A stretch of 64,000 bases of DNA. Source: Plectrocnemia conspersa. Lineage: Eukaryota > Arthropoda > Insecta > Trichoptera > Polycentropodidae. The notes under the pieces are model-generated. The model had not been told where the DNA came from. It saw nothing but the letters and a program-made list of their open reading frames with translations, and ran no database searches. Each line of letters begins with the position of its first letter. Within the stretch, counting starts at the first letter, position 1. Location: contig VTFK01000226.1 of assembly GCA_009617715.1 (NCBI GenBank), forward strand, positions 186,001 to 250,000, in the 5' to 3' direction. Shown here piece by piece: positions 46,843-62,192 of this stretch. The position numbers and the translations under genes were made by a program.

Positions 46843-48004
46843 TCTTATCTTAGGTTTTTTTATTTTGTTATTGGTTGATGTGGGACAAATGACCGCCGCG
46901 ATACCATCGGTTGGTGTATCGGCAAACATAGTTTTTAAGGGCCAGATCATGAATATTTTAAGCTTGGCGGGACAGCAAGCGAAATTAAAATGAGCTTAAA
47001 AAAAAGGTAATTTTTATTTATGCCCTTTTCTTCTTATTATTGAATTTATTTCGTTATTTTTACCTCATTTGACACATTTTAGTGGATTTTACTTTAGAAT
47101 ATACTATGTTGAACGATTTCTCAATTTTTGATTGTAGTTGTTCCATACAGATTATTCATGGGTGCTTCACTTCAAATATAGCATTGACTCCTCGAATAAA
47201 TAATGTGGTGCGATCCAGTATTTCGCTTAGTAATTAACTTTTTCTTGAAGCGTTTAAAAATGGGTATTTATTGTTACTATATTTACCAAACCCTTTAATT
47301 ATACAACATATTCTCTATTTTGTAAAATGTACTTGTTTTAATTTGACAAAAAATCTGAATTCCACAAAGGCGCTAAGAGTCGAAAATTTTTTTACATTTG
47401 CTATTTAATTGGCTATTGATGTTATTCACAATGTGCTCAACCCTATGCAAACGTTCTTGTCGAAAAACACATATTTTCTCGGACACATTTCTTCAGCTGC
47501 AGTACTCCAATAAAACTTAATTTACTCACCATTAGTAAATATCATTTCTTTATTAATTAATACTTCTAAAAATACTTTATACGCTGATCTTTTATTGTGT
47601 TGTTTACTAGTACTAATGAAATGATTACGACAACTGTGCACAAATACCTTTTTGTTACATTTATTTCTTTACTACATTGTCGGAAAAAATATTTTTAAAA
47701 AGTATAGGAAAACATGGTTTTGGCCAAAAATGATTTGACCGCTTCTGGATTTCCCTAAATTTTTATACCAGGGGTCAGATCACCACTAGCTAATCTATTC
47801 TAATAAAAGATGTTCCTATATTCATTATTTTTAAACAGTTACGATTATACAAAAAAAAATTTATGAAAAAGGAGTTCGTAGAAAATAATAATTTTTTTTT
47901 TTAAATGCAACATATTTTATTCTTTGTAACAATACAGACTTATGTGATTGAGATGTGATTTATCCAAATATACTATTTTAATTATTGCACATTAATTATT
48001 TATT
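46843..48004. other. AT-rich stretch, nothing recognised
   Basis: No gene or repeat found. Confidence 0.4.
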
Positions 48005-48007
48005 TAA

Positions 48008-48750
48008 TGCATGCACTTTACTCTCTGAAAGTTGTCCGAACCGAAGTTCAACTGTAGGCGGCCGAGGTCGCCGACTTCCGAGTAGCGGCCACACTGCCAC
48101 AAATTTCATATGCCGTCCGGACGGCGGCTTCTGTCACGTACAGCCGACATATTTGCGCGCGATCTAAAAAGTGCCAAATAATCGCAATTTTTAAATTGTC
48201 ATAATATTAAAATTACGCTACTGATAATTATAAAAGTTAGTGTGGGCACTCACCAGTACAATATCAATGAAAACTTTTCGGTCGTAAATATTCAATTTAC
48301 GCAAAATCTTTGTCGGCTTTTGCAAAATGCCATAAGGCACAAAAATTATACTTCAGAATCTGTGACTATCCTAGAATTTGTCGCCATCGATTCTAAATGA
48401 GAATTCGTTATGGTGTGACATTTATATAAACCGATCTAGGAAAATACATAAGGATATTCGAAACGATTTTCTTAACAAAATCAGTACCACTAACTATTTT
48501 TTAATTATTTAATTTTATATGAAAAAAAATATAATAACGATATCTGTTAGAAAAATATATTATCAAAAATATAAATAATCCCTTTTGGTGAACTAAAATA
48601 TTCAAAGATGTCAGTAAGAGTCTGTTGAAGTCCCCGATAAGCATGTGGTTTTATAACTTGACCACGTGACCACGATGCAGCGCTCGACGTGCATGTTAAC
48701 CATAGGACGCCTACGCGCATACTAAAATTGAAACGAGTTACTCGTTCTAT
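48008..48750 (+). mobile_element. TWA-flanked non-autonomous element, copy C (right-truncated)
   Basis: Left end TGCATGCACTTTACTCTCTG with TAA before it; the copy then follows D closely to GAGTTACTCGTTCTAT, where similarity stops. The CpG-rich right third and the right inverted repeat are missing, replaced by the sequence ending at 48902. Confidence 0.88.
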
Positions 48751-48799
48751 TATCTGTTTTCGACAAATATAATGATACAGATTTAAAAAAAAATTAAAA

Positions 48800-48902
48800 T
48801 AAAAAAAAAAATCGGTACTACCGTTATTTCATTTTGTAATATCGGTATTATCCAAGGTCGTTTTATGTCCCAATACCGGCATTATCGGTATTGTTATCCC
48901 TA
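48800..48902. mobile_element. End of a hAT-like ATACCGGTAT element
   Basis: Repeated AATATCGGTATT / CAATACCGGCATTATCGG text ends with ATTGTTATCCCTA. Reversed, this is TAGGGATAACAATACCG, resembling common hAT-type MITE termini. The other end is not recognised, so the call is partial. It abuts the truncated TWA copy C. Confidence 0.5.
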
Positions 48903-49675
48903 GTGTCATTTGATAGTTATTCTGGACTTAATTTGTCCTCTAAACAAGATACACATATTCTGGTGATTAATTATATCTAAATCATAAATTCATGGTATAA
49001 CCTTGTCACTAAGGTATATTATACGATTACTATATTTTGTGTATTTTACGCTATTATTTTACTCTCAAGATTTCTCCTTTAATTTCTTTAGCGTATAAAT
49101 CTGGAATATGGTTCGGTTTCAAAATAGGCTATAAACGCCCCACTAATATATTATACAGAAATTTCTATGTTATATTTAAAACCTATACGTAGAGCAGTTT
49201 AAGCCCAACAACGTATTTGTTAAATTCTTGAAAAAAATTTAAGTGACTTCTATCTCATTATTTATATTTTATAGCTCCGTCAAATCATACCTGGCAACTA
49301 ATATTTTTTCAAAAAACTTTTTATAAGATCCGAAATCGGATCGTCCAAAATGTGGTAATCGTAAATATGACCTAATGTACTACTACCTATATGTTTATAT
49401 ACAATGTGTGCGATAAAAGATGTTCCAGAAAAATGCTTAATGGAAAGCTCGACTCATTCACTATCGTGAAAAGACACCTTTGAGACGTGTCACCTTCTGG
49501 GAAAAGAAAAATTAATATCCCCGAGGGAAAACGAGCAGCACCAAGTGATAAGATGCAAAATAACAAAATACATACATACCCTTTTCTTCTCCTCTGACAC
49601 ATCTTTATAAATATACATAATATTATATATACCAACATAATACAAATTCCATGGTCCATCGGCACAAATCTGGAA
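48903..49675. other. AT-rich stretch, nothing recognised
   Basis: No gene or repeat found. Confidence 0.4.
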
Positions 49676-49679
49676 TATT

Positions 49680-49960
49680 GCCAATATGACGAACGACAAA
49701 AGGTGCCGGATTGTAAATTTGGTTATACAAAGAACGCGCTTTTGGCACCGGAACGCGTCACAAAGAGTAAAAAATGGCTCTTTTCATTTCGAGGGGTTTT
49801 CTCCGGAAAAGCCGAGCGGTCGTTACCGGAGAAGCCTTAATTTGCCGGATATTTCGCCGTAAAAGAAATTAGTCTGGGTTAATAGTAACCACGCGCCGAT
49901 TCGGTGAATCGTTTCTTAAATTACTCTTCAACTTCTAGGGTTTAAAACCGCGAATTGGTA
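49680..49960. promoter_or_regulatory. Low-copy GC-richer block, candidate regulatory element
   Basis: Contains inverted pairs GGTGCCGG / TGGCACCGG and CTCCGGAAAAG / TACCGGAGAAG. No repeat match and no frame. Composition only. Confidence 0.25.
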
Positions 49961-51020
49961 AATATAAAAAGGTTAATTGTTAGTAATTATGTGGTTTGTA
50001 CTACGCTCTTGAAAAATTGTGTATGAAGTCTTTCATCTATGTGTATCTAATAAAAAATTTCCTCTGTGACTTCGGGATTTCTCAGTACTATATAAATAGG
50101 CAGCATGTTATTCAAGTAAAACGTGGTTAGCATCACGACTTTCGATCATCAATCAAAACACAATGGCAAACGTTGAAAACCACTCGTCAAACTTGGAAAT
50201 TACATTTTTGGTTTGAAAATCGATTTTCTATATGTCTATCAAATAGTTAAGTGTTTGATATCTATATGTGTCGTATTGTCATATATTATATTATTAATTG
50301 CTTCTGAACTGTGAGGCGTATGAGTAAAGTTTTAGGCGATGCTCACGGTTAAATTATTAAAACTGACGGCGCTAACCCTAAAATATTCATTCTGTTTTAA
50401 CTCGAGTCGGTCTGGATTAAAATTTTAACATTATACACAGACTGTTGTGTTTCCATTTCTATGTATATTAACATAGCTATTTGACGCTATTGTCGGATGT
50501 TATGAGCTCTTTGGGTTAATCGTATCATAATTTAATCAAAGGTGTGCTAAAATAATATGTATATAAATATATAAAAAAATAATTAAGTACGTTATATAAT
50601 TTGCTAGATAAATATTATTAAGAGATCTGTCAGAATAATTAAAGTATTTGAATGAATTTTCTTTGTCTTAAATCTCAAAAGTTGGTCCAAGGGTAGCCCA
50701 ATTAGCTAAAGTTACGAAAGTTTGCGCGAAGAATTCGCTGTTGAATTTTGGTTATCACCCGAGCCCTGGGAAAACAATGATTACAGGCCTTATGACACAA
50801 ATGGCACATTATATATTTTTTACATCGTTATATAATTTATTGAATAAATAATAATAGGTACAAGTTAACCCTTTCTATGCTACAAATAAATATAAAAATT
50901 AGCCTCCGTTGCGACATATTTTCTGAAATCATATTTTATGCGAAATATTAGGGATTAAAAATTATTAAAAATATCTACTCATAATATTCATATGATAATT
51001 AGTCGTGTTTTCTTTGCTGC
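49961..51020. other. AT-rich stretch, nothing recognised
   Basis: GTTAACCCTTTCTATGCTAC at about 50865 resembles a TTAA-element head without a partner. No gene is seen. Confidence 0.4.
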
Positions 51021-51039
51021 TCAGTGTTGCCATATAGTG

Positions 51040-51320
51040 AATTTCCAGTCCAGGTAAAAAGCAATAAAATCGTGTCATCGCATGTCTTTTTATAACAACA
51101 TTACGAATGGTAATATAATAAAGCATATCTAAACCGAATTTTGATCAATAGGCCGTCAATAGGCGATCAATAGGCGATCAATGCGCCGTCGCAGTGGGAA
51201 CGCTCGTTCCCGAGCGTTCCCACTGCGACGGCGCCGACACGATTTTATTGCTTTTGACGTGAATTTTTGCCTTCTGAGAAGTGATAATTATTTTTTTCGC
51301 TCTTCTATTGATCAAAATTG
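51040..51320. repeat. Imperfect inverted repeat around a perfect 24 bp hairpin
   Basis: The core arms 51183-51206 and 51211-51234 are perfectly complementary (GCGCCGTCGCAGTGGGAACG onward) with the 4 nt loop TTCC. Outside it, AAGCAATAAAATCGTGTC (51060) pairs with GACACGATTTTATTGCTT (51236), and ACCGAATTTTGATCAATAGG pairs with ATTGATCAAAATTGGGTTTG at lower fidelity. CAATAGGC(G/C)(A/G)T units repeat in tandem before the core. Confidence 0.85.
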
Positions 51321-51529
51321 GGTTTGAATATACTTTGATCAGCCCTCTTATATTTGAAGTCCATAGTAATATCAGTAAAGATAACTATCATATTTTAAAA
51401 ACATAATATCGAAATGCAGACAAACTATGGAGCAATATGTGAGATGCGATGTCTGTCTGCTTATTCTTCAGTTTATTTTACCATGAGAGATGAGTTGGCT
51501 TAGTTTGTATTTTGGACTTGACCTAATAA

Positions 51530-51576
51530 ATTTTGTTAGGTTTGGGTTTGAACAGCAAATAGACGTTTCGCAACTG
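51530..51576 (-). repeat. CAGTTGCG-family repeat, copy 4 (half)
   Basis: Reverse orientation: GGTTTGGGTTTGAACAGC, then AAATAGACGTTTCGCAACTG. The other arm is absent. Confidence 0.7.
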
Positions 51577-51940
51577 TCAAATTGAGTTTCATAAACATTT
51601 TCAAGAAGCATATTAGCGCCTATCAGTTAAATTATATTTTCCCTGGTAAAAATATATATCTACTGGTGAAAATGTTAACTGAAAATTTATACTTCGGATA
51701 CACAAGGTTAACCTTTAAAAATGCCTTTCACTTTTTCTTAATATAAAAATGTTTCTTTTTATAATCAAATTTTCGGTGTTTTGCGAACACTGATATTAAG
51801 TTTTGTCCCAGTCTGGTGATTATCACGAATAAATGGACGTAAAACTGGTTTTCAAACCTTTCACTGAAGTAAAATAATATTTTTTTATATTATACCCCGC
51901 GGCTTGTGTTTATAAAATTTCTTTCTTTTTAAACATATTA

Positions 51941-53010
51941 TGCTTGTACTACACTCTCTGGAAGTTGTCCGAACCGAAGTTCAACTGAAGTCGGCCGAGG
52001 TCGCCGACTTCCGATTAGCGGCCACACTGCTACAAATTTCATATGCCGTGAATGACGTCCGCACGGCAGCTGCTGTCACGTACAGCTGGCATATTTGCGC
52101 GCGATCGAAAAATGTGCCAAATAATCGCAATTTTTAAATTGTCATATTATTAAAATTACGCTAATTATAAAAGTTTGTGTGGGCACTCACCAATACAATA
52201 TCAGTGAAAACTTTTCGGTCGTAAATATTTAATTTACGCCAAATCTTTGTCGGCTTTTGCAAAATACCATAAGGCATAAAAATGATACTTCAGAATATGA
52301 ACACCACATCTGTGACTATCCTAGAATTTGTCGCCATCGATTCTAAATAAGAATTCGTTATGTTGTGACATTTATATAAACCGATCTAGGAAAATAAAGA
52401 AGGATATTAGAAACGATTTTTTTTAACAAAATCAAGTACCACTAATTATTTTTTAATTATAAATTTAACGATATCTGTTAAAAGAATATATTTAAAAAAT
52501 ATATAATTAATCCCTTTTTGTGCCCTAAAATATTCAAAGATGTCAGTAAGAGTGTTGGAAGTTCCCCATAAGAATGTGGTATTATAACTTGACCACGTGA
52601 CTACGATACAGCGCTCGACGTGCGTGTTGACTATAGGACGCCTACGCGCATACTGAAATTGAACCCAGTTACTCGTTTTATCTTAGTTTGCGAAAAACCA
52701 TATCATTATCTCTCACTCTCGTCACTTAACACGCGAGAGAGCGAAAGGGAAAGTATCTCGCCGCACGCGCTCGAAAGAGCAGCTCCGACTTCGATTCCTT
52801 TGACTTCGGTCCGTTTGCCGACAACGTTTGGAAGCGCTCGAAGCTGGCCAAGTCGACTGAATTACCCCCACTTTACCTCCCGTTCTCGGTAACCTCGGAC
52901 AACTTCCGAGAGATTTTAGAGCGGGCAGAACCGAACTCGACCGAAGTAACCCCGAAGCTCCCACTATATTCTCCGTCCTTGGCCAACTTCCAGAGAGTGT
53001 ACTGCAGGCA
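51941..53010 (+). mobile_element. TWA-flanked non-autonomous element, copy D (complete)
   Basis: The 1070 bp reference copy. The left end TGCTTGTACTACACTCTCTG and the reversed right end TGCCTGCAGTACACTCTCTG form ~27 bp inverted repeats continuing into GGAAGTTG. TTA lies immediately outside each end. The left end shows GGAAGTTGTCCGA and the right arm repeats it (CGGAAGTTGTCCGAGG, reversed), a subterminal motif. The right third is CpG-rich, the middle AT-rich. Frames at 51940-52137 and 52620-52964 belong to the repeat. No transposase. The 3 bp TWA duplication would fit PIF/Harbinger, but the termini are not diagnostic. Confidence 0.92.
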
Positions 53011-53013
53011 TTA

Positions 53014-53635
53014 GCGTTTTTCTATGTTTTAAAGTAATGTAAATTCTGCATAGATTTGTATTTTTTCATTGACTCTTAATCTTTGAAATATGGTGTATGT
53101 AGATTGGCTCGAACTAATAAACATTAAACTTTTACAGATTAAATTAAAAACGAACTCGGAAAATCTCTTTTATTTTATTTAAAATATAGATACGAAAAAT
53201 TGTTTTATTTTTTAATTTCTACTTGGTCTATTATACAAGTCGCTGGTTTTTAAGCTTTTAATTTTAAAATAAATGGTATTACATCATTTTTTTCAAATAT
53301 TGTTGGATGCATATGTGTATAGTAAAAATTACCCAATTTCATTATTAATTTGTGATATGTTTTGCAATTTATAAAATTGAGCATATGCTTTAAAACAACC
53401 GCAATACCGTATAATATATGTATTATATATGTGTACATGTATGAATGCATAACATACAACATTTTAATCATCAACATTTATACAGGATTTCACATACACA
53501 TGTTTATAAACAATTCTCAAAATTTTACTCAACCGCAAGATTAAACTTTTAACACACTCTTTCAACGGGAACTTTTGCTTTTTGACTTCATATACATTAT
53601 GCAGGTGCCTACGTATGTATAATACACGCATACCG
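53014..53635. other. AT-rich stretch, nothing recognised
   Basis: Overlapping frames at 53250-53691 are non-coding in character. Confidence 0.4.
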
Positions 53636-53639
53636 GCCT

Positions 53640-53930
53640 GCGTTAAAAAAGTTTGCGAACCTGCGCGATTCGCTTGCCAAAGTGCTTCCACTTTATTTAA
53701 TTATGAATTTTATTGCGGTATCCCATCGCTTTCCGAAAGCTCTCGAAGTACACGAGGATAGATTTAAATCCCGGAAATAATCACAGAAATGACAGAAACG
53801 CCTCAATCGTCGGCGCTCGCCTGACGCCGAGTAATCAATTCGCAAAAATCGATATGGCGTTATATGGAATTTGGGTGCCTTGAAATTTCGCGAAAAATAT
53901 AAACGAAGGATATTAGGAAAGTAATTTTTT
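53640..53930. promoter_or_regulatory. Low-copy GC-richer block, candidate regulatory element
   Basis: CpG-rich text with TAATCAATTCG and ATCGATATGG sites, no repeat match and no frame. It resembles the blocks at 38160 and 49680. Confidence 0.25.
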
Positions 53931-54576
53931 TTATGAAACTGCTGTTTTTGTTAGGGTCCGCGTAACGTTAACATAATTAGTTTAAAATGTGTCCGCAATT
54001 TAAAGAAGTAATAATAAGTTAGTATTCATAACTGTCTTTATCAAGTCAATCTAAAATATTTTCCGAGCTTCGAATGTACACGTGTATTATATGGATATAA
54101 TTTGTGAAGTTCGATCGATCGTGCCGCGAAAGCTCTCTAGTGTGTATATATTGTAATGCTCATGTTCGCTGGTGGTATATAAATAAGCTTATTGGAATTG
54201 GTGACGCAATCCAATTAGGTAGGTCAATGTATCCACGCGTGTTTTCATTTTAATGGCGGCACATTTACAGGTGGTTGGTGATTTACTTCAGTCTTGAATT
54301 CATGCATTTATTCAGGAGTTCAGAAAGGTTCCAATCATTGAGATTGGTATTTGTGTCAAAGTCTGTCTGACGTGTTCGTAGATTTAATTAATTACGGGAT
54401 TTGCGCGCAATTGTTATGTAAATATGAGTGATATTTATGTACTTGTGTGCCTTCTAGAAATTCCAGTGGTACTTGGAAGATCTTTCGGTGTATTCTCTCT
54501 CTGAGGTGCTGTTACGTCATAACATTATTAGTTGTGATATATGAATGTGTGTACTATATCAGAGCTCGAAATGGAA
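53931..54576. other. AT-rich stretch, nothing recognised
   Basis: No gene or repeat found. Confidence 0.4.
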
Positions 54577-54578
54577 TA

Positions 54579-55019
54579 CAGTGAAATCTCAGTATAGCAA
54601 AGCTCACGGGACAGTTGAAAAAAATTCGTTATATTGAATGATATATTTTTATTTTATTTTTAATTACTATATTACTACAGCATCAAAGTAACCTCTTACA
54701 AGACTGACAGATCGTTTTTTGTCCATTTTAGGAATACACAATAAAATTTGTTAAAAAAAAAGTTTTATAAAAAAAGTTTGAGGATCAGCGAAACACTTTG
54801 AATGTAGCTTGTGAACACATCCGGCACACGCCAAATCAAGGACGAACTGAATTCGAAGAAATATTGTGTCAAGTTGTACCACCATTCTTGAATTCGGATC
54901 AAAATATTTCGTTATACTGAGATCAGTTTTCGTTACAATGAAAACATTTTGTATGAAAGTTTTTCGGGGATAATTTGAAGATTCGTTATTTTGGTATTCG
55001 CTACAAAGAGATTTAACTG
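54579..55019 (-). mobile_element. pogo-like MITE, copy 2 (reverse orientation)
   Basis: A 441 bp copy with ends CAGTGAAATCTCAGTATAGC and, reversed, CAGTTAAATCTCTTTGTAGC, and TA on both sides. It is nearly full length and colinear with 24946-25389 in reverse. Confidence 0.9.
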
Positions 55020-55379
55020 TATTTCACAAATCAGAAATTTCAATAATATTCCAAACTAAACCACGCGTTTATAAATTTTAACGCTCCAAGGTATGTTTAT
55101 ATCCTATTAAAAAAATTAAAGATTTAAATTTACACATTCTTGATTCAAACAAGGTCAAAAACGCGCGAATAAATAAATAAAAACAAAATAAACACTTAAC
55201 ATTACGCACCGTTCACGCGTTTTCGCGTGATAGCCGCGACTTTTTGAGGCTTACAAATAATGTAACTTATGTTTGTAAAAATATTGTGCGATTTTAATAA
55301 ATACAATAACACCTTTGGAGTCCTTTGTCTACACGTATTGGATATCTGTTTCTTACTGGCTTATGTTCATAAAGTCTGA

Positions 55380-56062
55380 ACATTTTTTAAGTTATTTAGA
55401 ATTATATCTTAAAATTGATAACAATGTGAATGAAAAAAATAAAAAATAAATAAAACGTATTTTAATTATTCATTTATTATATAATATAACAAAAGAATAA
55501 ATTAATAAAATTTCTTATAAATAATACATTTTTATAATCTAATAAGATTAATATGAGTGAATTAATATCAATTAAATTCCAATCAATTATAAAAATTAAT
55601 TTCATTAAAAAAACAAAATTTTAGTAATAAATAACTACAATTAAAAAAATATTTATATTATAAATATATAATTCAATTTCTGAAGATAATTATCTAAAAA
55701 TATAATTATTATTATTCATATAATATAGAATAAAAAATCCCATTTTCTACGGATGTGTTCGAAAGGAAACTACGCAAAATTGTAAAACATTAATTTAAAT
55801 TTTAACTTTCAGAATAAAACTTTAGATTTACTTACATTAAAAATGATTTTTATTTTATTATATATTTTAAATACAGTGAAAATTTGAGAGCCCGGTATTC
55901 GTACACTCGCCAGCTTCGGTACCTCACGACAGTGAGAATGATATAATAGAATAAATAGTTTTTATTATATTCAATAACCATTAAATTATTTAATTAAATA
56001 TATTTATTCAAAATGGCATGGACTTGGGGCAATACTTATAAAAAACTTTGGACTACAAAGGG
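55380..56062 (-). repeat. CCCTTTGTAGTC AT-rich repeat, copy 2, plus a shared ~38 bp block
   Basis: Ends GACTACAAAGGG followed by TTAA (56063-56066), the reverse of the head at 28372. AT-rich text about 55440-55740 parallels 28430-28690 in reverse. A separate block at 55891-55930 (CCGGTATTCGTACACTCG...) matches 17003-17040. 55020-55380 shows nothing else. Confidence 0.5.
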
Positions 56063-56559
56063 TTAATTTTTATGGACGTTCAAGTGAGTGAATTATTGTT
56101 CGATGTGCACCAATACTATTATATATTGTCCTAATCATAAATAATCGTTTTTTCATTTGAACATGATTTTTAAGAATGTATGTTATATGGTGAAAATAGT
56201 ACGTATTTATATATAAATATATGTACATAAATTGTGCTTATGGAGAGAGGATCTTTTGAAATTGGAACTTTGAAAAAGCTTTACGCTACCTCTCCATGAC
56301 ATAGACGTTTCACATTTTTTCATAAACTTAAATACATAAATACATTTTGCGTGGTTGTTGTTTTTATGTTTACTTACACGTGCCTTTTTGTAAAATTAAA
56401 GGTCAACATTTTTTTATTTATATTTTTGGCTCTGTTATTAATAGCTAAAATGAGATACTACTATCGAAGCTAAGATTAATTAATATTTTTAATTCAAATT
56501 GCTATGTTTATATACGAAACCAATAAAGATGTTTAAGAATCGAATCGAATCGAAGAATA

Positions 56560-56880
56560 AAATCGTGCACCGATAATGTTTGCGTGTCGAACTCGAGAGG
56601 ATCTTTTAAAAACATTCTTTTCAAGTCCTTTTAGCCCCTAACTTAAACCCACATAGGAGTTATATTTTCTCTTCTCTTGACATTATTTCGAGTGGCCAAT
56701 TTTCGAGAGCGCGAGCCGAATCTGAAGGCTCTACTAGATTCGGTCGACTGGGGGTTGGGTTCGGATAGGGAGTCGAAAGCGAAAAAGTCTATGGTGCAAG
56801 CCATAAATTGTAACCCCTGACTCCTTGTTCGCAGCACCTATGTGCGAAAGCTCGCTTTAATTTTCCGCCCGTTTGTGTTT
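56560..56880. promoter_or_regulatory. GC-richer island nearest to Arf6, candidate promoter
   Basis: CpG-containing block about 300-600 bp upstream of the Arf6 acceptor, with no repeat match. It contains GGTCGACTGGGGG and TTCGCAGCACC but no clear donor. The - strand frame 56643-56837 has no family features. It is the most economical location for the Arf6 transcription start, unproven. Confidence 0.35.
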
Positions 56881-57150
56881 TACGCCAGCTTTATTTTTAT
56901 CTACCACCACTACTATGTTTATTTCTATCGTATTATTAGATATGTGTATAGATTGCGTGTAACTGGATTATCATTGATGGCTTAGAGCTCCATATATTCT
57001 TAGACTCGTTTTCGCTGTGAATCATTTTCATTGTGGCTATAAAGCGCTGTATGTGTTTAGATTTAAAACAGATGTTGGACTATTTTAGATGTATGTTAAG
57101 GCCGTCTGTAATGTATCTGTGTTAATGTTTTTTATTTATTTTTGTTACAG

Positions 57151-57178
57151 TTGACCCCCAAGGGGTGACGCCTTCAAG
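57151..57178 (+). other. Arf6: Arf6 5'UTR part of the first coding exon, behind a splice acceptor
   Basis: A T-rich tract ending tttgttacag at 57141-57150 is a strong 3' splice site. It leaves only 28 nt of UTR before the ATG, so at least one non-coding exon must lie upstream. The 28 nt include the small palindrome CCCCAAGGGG. The nearest CpG-rich candidate for the promoter and first exon is 56560-56880; 43960-44210 is another. Neither has a decisive donor. Confidence 0.7.
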
Positions 57179-61189
<4,011 letters not shown>

Positions 61190-61460
61190 GCCCCCGAGTA
61201 ATGGCCACTGCGGCCTACATGTAATTTTTTAAATAGGTAATTTATTTTATTTGTGCTGTCATAGATAATAAGATTTTTTATGAGAGGTCTACAATCAAAA
61301 GATATTTTAGTTTCTTTCTCTAATTGCTTATTCACTCTCATTCTAGTTAGAAATACATTTAGATAGTACTTCTTAAACTGTTTGGTATACGAAAAGCTAT
61401 TTTTTTCATATTCTGTATATGTATATATAGCTTGATTAATAAATTCTAACCCTTGTAGAC
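61190..61460 (+). other. Arf6: Arf6 3'UTR with probable polyadenylation signal
   Basis: AT-rich sequence follows the stop codon. The first canonical AATAAA is at 61438-61443, which would place the cleavage site near 61455-61470. Longer 3'UTRs using later signals cannot be excluded. Confidence 0.55.
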
Positions 61461-61469
61461 ATTTCTTTT

Positions 61470-62190
61470 GGGATGTTTTCTTAATGAATTATTGTCTCTT
61501 ATATTTATTTTTCGTTCCATAACGAAAAATAGTAATAACTCTTATTAAAAATATTGTAATAATCTATAAACTATGTTTGTATAATTTTGATTCTGAAAGT
61601 ATTTTTAACGCTGTAACGTAACAGATGTTAGCTCAAGGCTTTTATCTAATAACCAGTGACAGTTGGAAACATCTAAATTAATTAATTGTAAATTATTTAC
61701 ATTATATGTTCAATTAACTACTACAGTAAAAAATCATAAATCATTTTTAATCATATTTTTATTATGATTGAGTATGATGATGCTTTTACAGTTAATACTT
61801 TTAAAGTTTTGATATAAACTTTAAATTAGAAAATCTATAAATTTTGGTATTTTGTTATTTTCATAATCCTGTTAGGTATTGCTGTCCAACTATAAGGTAT
61901 TGGTGCCTAAGATTTTATTATATCTTTCAACATTTATATCGTTAAGTCGGTTATCTATTTTTTTCAATTGAATGATTGCCCTTTGAATTCGTTAACTATT
62001 GAATGATGTGGTAACAAAATAATACTATTTTTTTATACCTTAGAATCTGTTCTTTATTATAAACCTTGTCTGGTACAATTCTGATACTAAATAATAAATT
62101 TACGAGTGTTAACAGTGTGTGTAATAATACTAAAGACAAATTATCAAATTATGAAGATCTGTTTTTATCAAGCAATGCTTTTTTAGAATG
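61470..62190. other. AT-rich stretch downstream of Arf6
   Basis: No second gene is recognised. Possible extended 3'UTR. Confidence 0.45.
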
Positions 62191-62192
62191 TA

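Noticed and set aside
52620..52964. Frames of 80-90 codons on both strands
   Set aside because: They are part of the right third of TWA element D and recur, broken, in copies A and B.
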